Below, piece by piece: positions 28,922 to 37,309 of a stretch of DNA of 59,692 nt (position 1 is its first letter; every line of letters starts with the position of its first letter). The position numbers were made by a program, and so were the translations under genes. The notes beneath the pieces are model-generated. The model was not told where the DNA came from. It saw only the letters and a program-made list of their open reading frames with translations, and made no database searches. Origin of the DNA: Streptomyces aurantiacus JA 4570 (GTDB taxonomy: Bacteria > Actinomycetota > Actinomycetes > Streptomycetales > Streptomycetaceae); contig NZ_AOPZ01000176.1 of NCBI RefSeq assembly GCF_000414115.1, forward strand, positions 1 to 59,692, given 5' to 3'.

Positions 28922-30835
28922 TCAGCGAGCCCTGCCACGCGTGGCGGTGAGCAGATAAGCGCAGAGCAGAGCGGTGACCGACAACGTCAGTGCGCTGCCG
29001 ACGGGTTGAGCCACCATCCGCACTCCCCCGGCCAGATAGCGCTCGGCTCCGAAGGGCCACTGCACCAGCGCGAGGTCGCGCAACCGGCCCGGCAGACCGG
29101 CTGCGGATCGCACAGACGGCCCTTCCAGCGCCTTTTGTACGAGAGGTACGACGACGATCGGCACGGCGAGGACGGCGGCGAGCCCGGCGGTCGTGGACCG
29201 GAACACCCCCGCCGCCAGAACACCCGCCCAGGCGCAGCCGATCATGAGGGTGATCCAACTCGCGCTCAGGGAAAGCCAGTCAGCGGGAACTTCGGTGAGC
29301 TCCGATCCGTATACAAGATGAAGCAGCGCGGCGTCGCATCCCACGGTGAGCGCGGCCAGGAGCAGCGCCGAGGCCGCGGCGACCGCGAGCTTCGCGGCGA
29401 GGAGCCCCAGCCGACGCGGCACGGTGCCGCGGTCCGCGGCGAGGGCGGGATGGCGGAACTCCTCACCGAAGGCGAACGCACCGAGCAGTCCGGCGCCGAG
29501 GGCGGCAGGCGGCAGCGGAAGTTCGGTGGGCCATGCGGCGAGCAGGCGGGGCTGCGGCGTGTGGCCGGTCCGGGCGAGGAAGACGCCCAGGAGGGCGGAC
29601 ACGGCGAGGACGGCGGCCGCCGTGAGGTATCCGGTGCCGATTCCGGTGGCGCGGCGCAGCTCATAGCGCAAGGGACGCAAGGGGCTGCGGACGGTGCGGA
29701 CCGTGATGGGGGGTGGCAGCGGGGACTGAGGCCGGGACGAGGACTGGGGTTGGGATTCCGTCTCCGCCTTGGGCGGGCCTTGTTTGCCGTACTCCCGGTC
29801 CTCAGAGGGGCGTTGATCATCGCGCGAGGGCGTATCCGTGGTCCCGCCGGGCGCGTGCTCCGGCGCGGGCTGTTCGGGTAGCGCCTTGGGGGCGCGCGGC
29901 TCGGCGGGCGCCGAGCTGGGCTCAGGGGCGGGAGCGTGCTGCCGCTCCGTGGCCGTGGGTGGGCCCGCGTCTCCGACTTCGTCGGCGAGTTGATGGACGA
30001 GGATGCCGTGCCGGAACGCGGTCTCCCCCACGTCCGCGCACGTGCTGCCGTACACCGAAAGCCGGTTCCCGTCCTCCTTCACCACCTCGACGGTCCAGCG
30101 GCGTGCGCGCGCCTCCTTGGTCAGGAGGGCGGCGAGACGCGCGGCGTACGGGGTGCGTACGGCGACCCGGGGGCGCAGCCGGGTCCGGGCGAACTCCGCC
30201 GCGCTCTGGTCGGCGACGAGCCGGCCGGAGTCGAGCGTGACGACCCGGTCAGCGGTCCGCACGGCCTCCTTGGGGTCCTGGGTGGAGTACAGAACGGTGC
30301 CGCCCTGGTCCGCGTGTGCCCGCAGAAAGCCGTGCAGCCATCCGCTTTCCCGAGCGGAGAGGCCGGCGGCGGGACCGTCCAGGACGAGCGTGTGTGGGTT
30401 GGCGAGAAGGGCGCAGGCCAGACCCAGCCTGCGGTCCATGCCGCGCGAGAGCGTGCCGAGCCGCTGCTCACGCAGGCTGACGAGGCCCACGGCTTCCAGC
30501 ACGTCGTCGGCGCGCAGAACGGGCACGCCGACCGCGGCGCAGAGCATCCGCAGGTGGCCGCGCACCGTGCGGGCCGGGTGGCCGGGGACTTCGCCGAGCA
30601 GCACGCCCACTTCTCTCGAGGGGTGGGCGATGCGGTGCAGCGGGCGGCCTCTGAAGTAGGTGATTCCGCGGCCCTGTTGGAGTTCGAGCATCAGTCTGAG
30701 CACCGTCGTCTTGCCCGCGTCCGGTGCGCCGAGCAGTGCGGTGACACGGCCCGTGCGCGCCTCGAAGGACACGTCGTCGACGGCGGGCGGGAGCTCCTGG
30801 CGGGAATTGCTGGTCAGTCCGATGGCCTGGATCAT
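28922..30835 (-). CDS. ABC transporter, ATPase fused to membrane permease
   Basis: 637 residues. The N-terminal ATPase domain (1-230) has Walker A GAPDAGKTT and signature LSRGMDRRLGLACALL. Walker B ends LVLDGPAAGL, so the catalytic glutamate of the usual DEP is a glycine and hydrolysis may be impaired. Residues ~230-375 are a Pro/Glu-rich, probably disordered linker. The C-terminal half has six or so membrane helices (TGYLTAAAVLAVSALLGVFLA, LAAVLAVPIVVVPLV) like an ABC-2-type permease half. Both halves in one chain would form a homodimeric exporter. Substrate unknown. The gene next to whiH is often of this kind in Streptomyces, though a developmental role is not shown. Confidence 0.85.
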   Translation of the reverse strand: MIQAIGLTSNSRQELPPAVDDVSFEARTGRVTALLGAPDAGKTTVLRLMLELQQGRGITYFRGRPLHRIAHPSREVGVLLGEVPGHPARTVRGHLRMLCAAVGVPVLRADDVLEAVGLVSLREQRLGTLSRGMDRRLGLACALLANPHTLVLDGPAAGLSARESGWLHGFLRAHADQGGTVLYSTQDPKEAVRTADRVVTLDSGRLVADQSAAEFARTRLRPRVAVRTPYAARLAALLTKEARARRWTVEVVKEDGNRLSVYGSTCADVGETAFRHGILVHQLADEVGDAGPPTATERQHAPAPEPSSAPAEPRAPKALPEQPAPEHAPGGTTDTPSRDDQRPSEDREYGKQGPPKAETESQPQSSSRPQSPLPPPITVRTVRSPLRPLRYELRRATGIGTGYLTAAAVLAVSALLGVFLARTGHTPQPRLLAAWPTELPLPPAALGAGLLGAFAFGEEFRHPALAADRGTVPRRLGLLAAKLAVAAASALLLAALTVGCDAALLHLVYGSELTEVPADWLSLSASWITLMIGCAWAGVLAAGVFRSTTAGLAAVLAVPIVVVPLVQKALEGPSVRSAAGLPGRLRDLALVQWPFGAERYLAGGVRMVAQPVGSALTLSVTALLCAYLLTATRGRAR

Positions 30836-31005
30836 CGCTTCTCTCGCGGGATGTGCGACCGCTCGGCGGCCGGGGCGAGTCCGCCGGATCGGGGACGGAC
30901 GAACCCCGTGGGTACCGCAGCAAGATAACGCGACATTTCTGGCTTTTCGCTCAGGGCGACTTCACGCGAGCCGCTGAGTCAGACGCGCGTGGGCGGGACC
31001 GGCTC

Positions 31006-31767
31006 TCAGACGTCCGGCCGCAGCATCGGCGGGTTGAGGAGTGTCGCGCCGCCCGCTCGGAAGAGTTGAGCGGGGCGGCCGCCCTGGCGGGTCGTCGTGC
31101 CGCCGGTGGGGACGAGGAAGCCCGGGGTGCCCGTCACCTTGCGGTGGAAGTTGCGCGGGTCGAGCGCGACACCCCACACCGCTTCGTACACCCGTCGCAA
31201 CTCGCCGACCGTGAACTCGGGCGGGCAGAACGCCGTGGCCAGGGACGAGTACTCGATCTTCGAGCGGGCGCGTTCCACGCCGTCCGCCAGGATCTGCGCG
31301 TGGTCGAACGCCAGGGGTGCCGCCTGTTCGCCCTCGCGGCCGTACCCGCCCTGGGTGAGCAGGGCGTCGACCGGCGCCCAGCGCGCGCTGTGGGCATCGC
31401 CGCCCGCGCGGGGTGCGGGCAGGTCGGGCGCGAGCGCGAGGTGGGCGACGCTGACCACTCGCATCCGCGGATCACGCTTGGGGTCGCCGTAAGTCGCCAG
31501 CTGCTCCAGATGCGCCCCGTTGGCCTGGACCGGGCTGTCCGGATCGTGGGCGCACAGGCCCGTCTCCTCGACCAGCTCCCGCGCGGCCGCCGCCGACAGA
31601 TCCTCGTCGACCTTCACGAATCCGCCTGGGAGCGCCCAACGCCCTTGGAACGGCGGCTCGCCGCGCCGTACGGCCAGCGCGCACAGCGCGTGGCGGCGCA
31701 CGGTCAGCACGACCAGATCGACGGTGACAGCGAAGGGCGGGAAGGCCGACGGGTCGTAGGGCGACAT
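31006..31767 (-). CDS. Nudix-domain regulator/hydrolase, NrtR-like
   Basis: 253 residues from the ATG at 31767 (MSPYDPSAFPPFAVTV). The frame is open for more than 2.5 kb upstream, but only this start gives a Nudix protein. The Nudix box is intact (GGFVKVDEDLSAAAARELVE then ETGL). The C-terminal winged-helix part (FTVGELRRVYEAVWGVALDP, NFHRKVTGTPGFL) is the layout of NrtR regulators, which bind ADP-ribose and control NAD biosynthesis genes. No NAD genes are adjacent, so the target is unknown. The complete Nudix box leaves hydrolase activity possible. AGGAGG occurs about 30 bases upstream, rather far. Confidence 0.85.
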   Translation of the reverse strand: MSPYDPSAFPPFAVTVDLVVLTVRRHALCALAVRRGEPPFQGRWALPGGFVKVDEDLSAAAARELVEETGLCAHDPDSPVQANGAHLEQLATYGDPKRDPRMRVVSVAHLALAPDLPAPRAGGDAHSARWAPVDALLTQGGYGREGEQAAPLAFDHAQILADGVERARSKIEYSSLATAFCPPEFTVGELRRVYEAVWGVALDPRNFHRKVTGTPGFLVPTGGTTTRQGGRPAQLFRAGGATLLNPPMLRPDV

Positions 31768-31886
31768 GCCGCGATCATAGTCGTCTGCCTGACGATAAAC
31801 ACCTCCTACGCCATCTGCTTCCCGCTCCGATCCCGGAGGCCCGTCCATCCGGCCCGTCGTGGCCTCGGTCCCGCCGCCCAGCGCCC

Positions 31887-33986
31887 TCACACCCCCAACT
31901 GCAGCCCGTCGGCGGCCTCCTCGACCATGGCGAGCCCGAGCCTGCTCACCCGTACGGAGAACGGGGCTCCCGCGACCCTGAGTGCCGTGAGGCCGAGCTC
32001 GCCCAGGGGCGCGCTGCGGACGGGATTCAGCGTCACCGTGCCGGCCGGCGCGTCCGGGCGGATGCCGGCGAGCAGAGTCAGGAGCTGCACCCCGGCCGCC
32101 GCGCTCACGGCCGCCGGACGGCAGGCCGCCGGGTGCGGCAGGGGCGCGCTCCCTGCCACGCGCTGTTCGCCCCCGTACATCTCGGGCAGCCGGTGGCCGA
32201 ATGCCTCGGCTGCCGCGAGCACTCCGCGCAGCAGCGAGCCGGCCTCCTTCTCGTAGCCGGCGGCGGCCATGCCTGTCACGGCGACTGCCGTCTCGTGCAG
32301 TCTGACCGCGCCGCTGCGGTGCCCGAACGCGTTGTACGCGGCTTCTTTCGCACCCAGGCTGCGCAGCCCCCACCCCGAGTCCATGGCGGGGCCGCCGAGC
32401 AGCCTGGCGAGCTGTTCCGTCTGCACCTTGTCGAGGAGCCCGGGGGCGAGCGCCCCGGCCCCGAGCAGCCCGGTGTCCAGGAGGTGGGCAGCGCTCCCGG
32501 TGAGGTACGGGACGGGGCGGCCGTCGGGTCGGCGTGCCGCCGCCGGTCTGCCGCCCGTCCGGTCCGCCACCCAGAATTCCTCCCGGAACCGGCCACGCAG
32601 TCGCTCCGCCCATTGCCGCAGGTCGGTGCCGCCCGTACGTCCGTGGGCGTCGAGGAGGTCGGCGCCGAGCAGCGCCGCTCGGTGCGCGTGGGCCTGGGTC
32701 TCGCAGCGGGCGGGCCCGTCGGGGTGGGGGTCCGCGAGGAATGTGCTGTCGCCGAGGGCGTCGAGGAGCCAGCGCAGGCACCGCTCCGCGGGGGGCAGCA
32801 ACTCCTCCATGTCCGCTTCCGGGATGCCCCAGCGCCAGGCTTCGGCGAGGAGCACAGGGAACAGGAGGGTGGCTTCGACGCCCGTGCATCCGGGGGGCAG
32901 CAGGGGCCCGGCGGCCCGCATGGGCCCGGGGATCATGCCGGACCGCGGTCCCGGTTTCTTGAGCTGGCTGCGGGCGAGGGTGCGCAGCGTGCCCACGGCG
33001 AGCCTGGTGCCCAGCGGCAGGGCCATCCGGGCGGCCGCGAGTGCTTCGGCGGGCGCGAGGCCGCAGCGCCAGGGCGCCCCGGCGGCCACGTACACATCGG
33101 CTGGATGGGCGGGATCGCGCAGCAGCAACGCCCGAAGGTCCGCCACGGACGTCTCTAGGAGCCGCTGCACCGTGGGGTCGTCGCCCGCTGCCCCGGGCGA
33201 GGCCAGCGGGCTGCTCGCGCCGTGGCCCACCGCTCTCACCGGGCCGCCGCCATCGGGGCGCACGCGCAGCTCCACGCTCTGGCTGGGCGGGAGCTGCACT
33301 TCCCAGCGCAGCAGTCCGGCGGAGGCCAGGGCGTCCTTGGGCGCCGGGACGGCGGTAACCACGCAATTGCCCCTGCCCGAGGACCAGCGCATGCCGGAGT
33401 CGTGGACGCTGGCGGGCAGTTCCGGGCCGGCCGTGCCCGACGCGACCGCGCCCAGTTCCGCCAGGTCCGTGCCGAGCGACACCTCGACGGGCAGCCGAAG
33501 GGGGCGGCTGGCCGCGCTGTGCAGTGTGATCCGCTCGGTGCCGTCGGCGTGCCGGATCCGCTCCACGACGATGTCCGGGTCGGGTCCGCCCTCCGTCGAC
33601 GGAAGCACGGTGGCCACGAAGCGGGCGCTGTCGGCCGAGAGCATCCGGGCCTGCACGGCGACCGGCTCCCGCCCGGCCACGCGGACCTGGCAGCGCGACA
33701 GCATGCGTCGACCCGAGCGGTAGAAGCCTTCCAAGCCGCGGCCGTTGAGCTGTCCCTGGTCCGTGGAGACGGCCAGCGCCGGCAGAGCGACGCAGACCAG
33801 CGAGGCATGTGCGGGCGGCAGCGCGCCGGGTCGGCGCGCCACGGGCGCCAGGGCCTGCCCGGCGGGCGGGCGCCGGGAGGCCGGGGCAGGCAGGCGTGAT
33901 CTGTCGGTCTGCCCGCCGTCGGATCTCTTGGACAGACCGACGGCTTCGGACCGGCCGGAGACAGGAGACGGGGCGGGAACGTGCAT
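31887..33986 (-). CDS. Glycogen debranching-like protein (amylo-alpha-1,6-glucosidase type)
   Basis: 699 residues from the ATG at 33986 (MHVPAPSPVSGRSEAV); AGAGG lies about 10 bases upstream. The N-terminal domain resembles the beta-sandwich of bacterial debranching enzymes (TDQGQLNGRGLEGFYRSGRR, VERIRHADGTERITLH). The C-terminal (alpha/alpha)6 barrel contains YVAAGAPWRCGLAPAEALAA and RGRFREEFWVADRTGG. Such proteins hydrolyse alpha-1,6 branches or related glucans in the cytoplasm. The family includes poorly characterised members, so substrate is uncertain. No other glycogen gene is nearby. Confidence 0.82.
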   Translation of the reverse strand: MHVPAPSPVSGRSEAVGLSKRSDGGQTDRSRLPAPASRRPPAGQALAPVARRPGALPPAHASLVCVALPALAVSTDQGQLNGRGLEGFYRSGRRMLSRCQVRVAGREPVAVQARMLSADSARFVATVLPSTEGGPDPDIVVERIRHADGTERITLHSAASRPLRLPVEVSLGTDLAELGAVASGTAGPELPASVHDSGMRWSSGRGNCVVTAVPAPKDALASAGLLRWEVQLPPSQSVELRVRPDGGGPVRAVGHGASSPLASPGAAGDDPTVQRLLETSVADLRALLLRDPAHPADVYVAAGAPWRCGLAPAEALAAARMALPLGTRLAVGTLRTLARSQLKKPGPRSGMIPGPMRAAGPLLPPGCTGVEATLLFPVLLAEAWRWGIPEADMEELLPPAERCLRWLLDALGDSTFLADPHPDGPARCETQAHAHRAALLGADLLDAHGRTGGTDLRQWAERLRGRFREEFWVADRTGGRPAAARRPDGRPVPYLTGSAAHLLDTGLLGAGALAPGLLDKVQTEQLARLLGGPAMDSGWGLRSLGAKEAAYNAFGHRSGAVRLHETAVAVTGMAAAGYEKEAGSLLRGVLAAAEAFGHRLPEMYGGEQRVAGSAPLPHPAACRPAAVSAAAGVQLLTLLAGIRPDAPAGTVTLNPVRSAPLGELGLTALRVAGAPFSVRVSRLGLAMVEEAADGLQLGV

Positions 33987-34346
33987 GGGGCGGCCTCTTC
34001 TGCGTTGTCTGCGCTGCGGAGACTCGGTCGCGGTGCAGCGGCGCGACCCGGACGTGGGTACCGCCACTCAGGTGAACGGCGGCGGGCCGCCCCAAGTCAC
34101 GCACCCGTCTCAGGAAGCCGCCCGGACGGCGGTGCGCTGCCTCCAGGACCGCAGCAACCACCGCGATCACTCCGGCTGCCCAGGTCGCCCCGGCCGCTGT
34201 GGTCGCCCCAGCCATCACAGTCACTCCGGCCACTGCAGCAACTGCAGCCACCACAGCCACCACAGCCACCACAGCCACCACAGCCACCACAGCCACCACA
34301 GCCACCACGAGGATCGGCCCTGGTGGGTGGCGCCGGGACCCCCTGC
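33987..34346. other. Intergenic stretch with a 9-bp repeat and an ambiguous coupled ORF
   Basis: 360 bp between the debranching-like gene and DUF4192. Read leftward, a GTG at 34350 overlaps the DUF4192 stop (GTGA) and opens a frame whose first ~75 codons encode ILVVAVVAVVAVV followed by further hydrophobic Ala/Gly/Val sequence. That frame has no stop before the end of the Nudix gene, so I do not call it a gene. Confidence 0.4.
34247..34309. repeat. 9-bp tandem repeat (GCCACCACA x7)
   Basis: Seven consecutive copies of GCCACCACA, with only the last base of the final copy different. Read leftward in one frame each unit encodes Val-Val-Ala. A multiple-of-three unit would allow copy-number change without frameshift. 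Confidence 0.9.
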
Positions 34347-35813
34347 TCACCGGCCGTTCCTCGTGCCTCGCCTGACGGCGGGCCGTCGGTTCCGCGGTGC
34401 CGTGCCCGCTGCCCCGCTCGGGCGCGTCGCACGGGCGGTGGAGCGGACGCGACGGCGGTGGCTGGGGGACGTCGAGCCGACGCCCGCGTCGGTCCTGGCT
34501 TCGGCACCTGCGCGGGCCCCGGCACCCGCACCGACGTCGACGCCGGAACCGGTGGAGGCAGGGGCAGGGGTGGGGCTGGGCGTCGTGGAGCTCAAGTGGT
34601 CGACACCTCCCAGGAGTTCGGAGACTTCTTCCCCGTCACGGTTCTCGGCTGGGGAGACATGCGGCTCGCGTCGGGTCCGTTCGCCGCGCAGGATGCGGCG
34701 AATCGGTTCCGGGTCGTCGTCCGCGCTGCACACGGGGTGCAGCAGCAGGGCGAAGGTGTAGTGCGGGTCGGCGATCAGTGCCATGGTGAGCGCCTCTTGG
34801 CCCTCGATGAGGTCGCCGAGTGACCAGGCGACCCAGCCGGCCAGCGTCAGCGGCGCCGCCGCGTGCTCGTGGAAGGGGCCGACGCAACGCCGGGCGAGTG
34901 CTCGCCAGAGCCGCAGCGCCGACTTCGCCTCCGTCCCTTCCATCCACTCCGCCGCCCGGTCCCGCGTCGTGCGGTCCTGGAGACCGAGGATCACGGCGGC
35001 GGCCTCGTCGTGAGCCAGCAGTTCGTCGTCCTGGAGATCCGCTTCCAGCGGGTCGGGCCTCGGGGGTGCCGCCGCGAGGCGGGCCATGAGGCGGCGGGCG
35101 AGGTCGAGCGTGTCCTCTGCGACTTGGTCGTGGCCGCCCTCGTCCAGAATCCTGGGCACGAGCGCGACCGCGGCAGCGTGCAGTGCGCGCTCCTGGGCCG
35201 CCACGGCCGCGGTCCGCCACGGCGCGAGGCGCGCCCGCAACTTCCCCTGATCCGGACCCACTTGACGGCCTGCATACGCGGTGGCCGCCGCCATGACCGA
35301 CGTGCCCGCGGGAGGCAGCGGCGTGCCGTCCGCCGGGCAGCACCGCTGATCAGGGCAGCAGTACGTCCAGAAGCGGCCCTCCGAGATGCACACGGCTTCC
35401 AGGACCGGGACGTCGAGGCTGCCGCAGGCGGTGCGGAGCGTCTGGGCCAGTGGCCTGAGGCGCTCCATGACCTGCCTGCCGGAGAGCCCGGAGGCGTCCC
35501 CCGCGGACCCTCCCGGCTCCTGGCAGAGGTAGGCCACGACGCCGTCCGGCCGGGCTTCGCGCCGCTCGCAGCCGCTCACCAGGCACTGGGCCAGCTGCTC
35601 CGCGACAGCCGGCCAGTCCTCCTGGCGCTCCGGGATACCGAGGCGCACCCGCCCGCCGAACCGGCCGTGCGGGCCGTGCAGCGCGATGAGGACGATGCTG
35701 TTCTCGGGCCTGAACCCGAGCAAGTACGGCAAGGCGTCCGCCAGTTCGGCGGGCATGCGCAGGGTGACCGGGGGCTCGTCGATCGGGTCCGCTGGTTCGC
35801 TGTGATTCGTCAT
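34347..35813 (-). CDS. DUF4192 domain protein
   Basis: 488 residues from the ATG at 35813 (MTNHSEPADPIDEPPV). DUF4192 typically begins with the conserved block LADALPYLLGFRPENSIVLI, present here, and continues through PVLEAVCISEGRFWTYCCPD. The family is actinobacterial with no established function. The last ~85 residues are low-complexity (Ser/Thr/Pro, Ala/Gly repeats, then Arg-rich) and probably disordered. The upstream region contains two inverted DnaA-box-like sites. Confidence 0.85.
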   Translation of the reverse strand: MTNHSEPADPIDEPPVTLRMPAELADALPYLLGFRPENSIVLIALHGPHGRFGGRVRLGIPERQEDWPAVAEQLAQCLVSGCERREARPDGVVAYLCQEPGGSAGDASGLSGRQVMERLRPLAQTLRTACGSLDVPVLEAVCISEGRFWTYCCPDQRCCPADGTPLPPAGTSVMAAATAYAGRQVGPDQGKLRARLAPWRTAAVAAQERALHAAAVALVPRILDEGGHDQVAEDTLDLARRLMARLAAAPPRPDPLEADLQDDELLAHDEAAAVILGLQDRTTRDRAAEWMEGTEAKSALRLWRALARRCVGPFHEHAAAPLTLAGWVAWSLGDLIEGQEALTMALIADPHYTFALLLHPVCSADDDPEPIRRILRGERTRREPHVSPAENRDGEEVSELLGGVDHLSSTTPSPTPAPASTGSGVDVGAGAGARAGAEARTDAGVGSTSPSHRRRVRSTARATRPSGAAGTAPRNRRPAVRRGTRNGR

Positions 35814-35853
35814 GCGCCGACTCTGCACCGGAATCCCTCGCTCCGGTTGAGCC

Positions 35854-35895
35854 TGTGGATAACCATGATCAGGGGCACGCCAAGGGTTATCCACA
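35854..35895. promoter_or_regulatory. Pair of inverted DnaA-box-like sites
   Basis: TGTGGATAACC (35854-35864) and GGTTATCCACA (35885-35895) form an exact 11-bp inverted repeat with a 20-bp spacer; each contains TTATCCACA, the classical DnaA box. It lies in the divergent promoter region between DUF4192 and the iron-regulated DUF2470 unit. DnaA binding is inferred from sequence only. Confidence 0.5.
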
Positions 35896-35992
35896 GCCCC
35901 CGCCGGGTGTTCGGACTCATCGGGTTGCATGGAGCCATGAGCAACCACGACTCGCAGCACGCGGCGGCATCGCATGGACACACCCGAATTAG

Positions 35993-36011
35993 TAAGGTTA
36001 GCCTTACCTCA
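35993..36011 (+). promoter_or_regulatory. DmdR/IdeR iron box upstream of the small ORF/DUF2470 unit
   Basis: TAAGGTTAGCCTTACCTCA; on the other strand it reads TGAGGTAAGGCTAACCTTA, agreeing with the iron-box consensus at about 16 of 19 positions, including AAGGCTAACCT. It is placed to control the downstream rightward genes. Confidence 0.85.
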
Positions 36012-36063
36012 CTTAGGCGGATGGTGATCCGAAGAGGCCGCCGTCCGGAAGGTTTTCCGCATT

Positions 36064-36156
36064 GTGGACGAAAGGCCGTCCACCACCCTGACCGCCCTGC
36101 GCCGGCGCCGGATGGAGGGTTACCGATTCAACCTCTACCGCATGGAGGCCCGTTGA
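36064..36156 (+). CDS. Putative 30-residue peptide coupled to DUF2470 gene
   Basis: GTG at 36064 preceded by GGAAGG (11 bases). The peptide begins VDERPSTTLTALRRRRMEGY and ends RFNLYRMEAR, strongly basic in the middle. Its TGA overlaps the TTG start of the DUF2470 gene by 4 bases (TTGA), as translationally coupled genes do. The frame upstream of the GTG reads plausibly (SEEAAVRKVFRI) back to a TGA at 36025, so the true start could be a non-standard codon earlier. With an iron box upstream it would be induced by iron starvation. It may be a real small protein or a leader peptide. Confidence 0.4.
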   Translation: MDERPSTTLTALRRRRMEGYRFNLYRMEAR

Positions 36157-36926
36157 GCACCGCAGCCGAGACATCACCCGCCGAGCCGAGCGAACCGACG
36201 GAGCCGACCGCGGCGGAGCGGGTCCGCTCCGTCATCGCCGGCGCGGAGTCCTTGTCGCTCACCACGGATGGTCAGGCGTACGACCTGATCGGCATGCACT
36301 CCGTGAGCCGGAGAGGGCGGATCACCCTCCACCCGCAGGCCGACAGCCCTCTCACCGCCCAAGTGGCGCGAGCCCCGCGCGGTGGTCTCGCCGCCCTCCT
36401 GGAGTTCACGGACATAGCGCCGACCGCCGTCCGCGCCCGCGTCAGGGCCTCTGTCACGGTCTCGGGATGGCTGTCGCCGGACCGGCTCGGGGACGCCACT
36501 GGCACTGCCGACACCGCTCCCACCGCCCTGGCCCTCGACACCGCACGCGTCACCCTTCGCACTCCGGCCGAGACGGTGGAGGTGGGGCTCGACGAGATGA
36601 CTCTGGCGGCTCCCGATCCGCTCGCGGCCGAGGAGGCGGCGATGCTGACTCATCTCGCCGACGCGCACGAGGACATGGTGGCCGGGCTGGTGACCCTCTC
36701 CGCACCTCGAGTGCCGCACGGTTTCATACGAGCCGTGCCCCTGGCCCTGGATCGGCACGGCATAACGCTGCGCCACGAATACCCCAGCGGCCATTGCGAC
36801 CTGCGCCTGCTGTTCCCGACACCGGCCGGGAACGCCGCGGAAGCCGGCGACCGGATCTGCCGCCTCCTCGTGGCGCCCGCCGCGACGGCTCACCTCCACC
36901 ACCCGTCGCCGTCGCCGCGGTCGTGA
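36153..36926 (+). CDS. DUF2470 (HugZ C-terminal-like) protein, iron-regulated
   Basis: 257 residues from the TTG at 36153 (LSTAAETSPAEPSEPT), chosen for the GGAGG 5 bases upstream and the TTGA overlap; an ATG at 36021 would add 44 atypical residues. The C-terminal ~85 residues (EEAAMLTHLADAHEDMVAGL, HGITLRHEYPSGHCDLRLLF) match DUF2470, the domain at the C-terminus of HugZ-type haem oxygenases and related flavin-split-barrel proteins. The N-terminal part fits a split-barrel half. Its iron box supports a role in haem or siderophore iron use; the reaction is unknown. Confidence 0.8.
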   Translation: MSTAAETSPAEPSEPTEPTAAERVRSVIAGAESLSLTTDGQAYDLIGMHSVSRRGRITLHPQADSPLTAQVARAPRGGLAALLEFTDIAPTAVRARVRASVTVSGWLSPDRLGDATGTADTAPTALALDTARVTLRTPAETVEVGLDEMTLAAPDPLAAEEAAMLTHLADAHEDMVAGLVTLSAPRVPHGFIRAVPLALDRHGITLRHEYPSGHCDLRLLFPTPAGNAAEAGDRICRLLVAPAATAHLHHPSPSPRS

Positions 36927-37309
36927 GCCGTGACCGGTGGCGGGCGCGTCCACCCGGCCCGGTGACGGTTCGCCGGTGAGTAGCTGTGCTCAATCCCTGG
37001 ACCTGTGACGTTCGGTGACGGTCGGCAGAGTCATTCGGGGGTGCCGGGATGGACGGGTGTTCGGATCACGGGATATGGCACAGCTACTGACGGACGACGC
37101 GGGCTGGCCCAGGCGCTGACGGGCCCCCTCGTAGCCGCAGTGGCGCGCCTGGCCGCCGGGTCAGGCCCGGGCAGCGGGCATGGACGGATGACGGGGAGGA
37201 GCGCACGACGACGACCGGGGCCGGGCTCGTGGTGAGGTCGCCGTCGGCACGCGACGTGGCGGTGACGCGAGTTCGCTGAAGAGCGGTTTTTGAACACTGT
37301 AATCGCAGG
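36927..37309. other. Intergenic region left of the small secreted-protein gene
   Basis: No gene seen. It contains the left inverted repeat (36980-37050), the extra GCACAGCTACTGAC word (37078-37091), and the start of the segment bounded by the inverted repeats. Confidence 0.5.
36980..37050. repeat. Left inverted repeat of a ~785-bp segment
   Basis: Pairs with 37692-37764 in inverted orientation. The outer 59 bp agree at about 52 positions, then similarity continues with small gaps to TGCCGGGAT. It begins GTAGCTGTGCTCAATCC. A 14-bp word, GCACAGCTACTGAC, from the right copy recurs inside at 37078-37091, so the left side is itself bounded by inverted copies of the same word. Confidence 0.8.

Noticed and set aside
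31768..34350. Upstream extension of the Nudix frame over the debranching-like gene
   Set aside because: The sequence is low-complexity shadow coding overlapping a well-supported gene on the same strand; only the Nudix part has family features.
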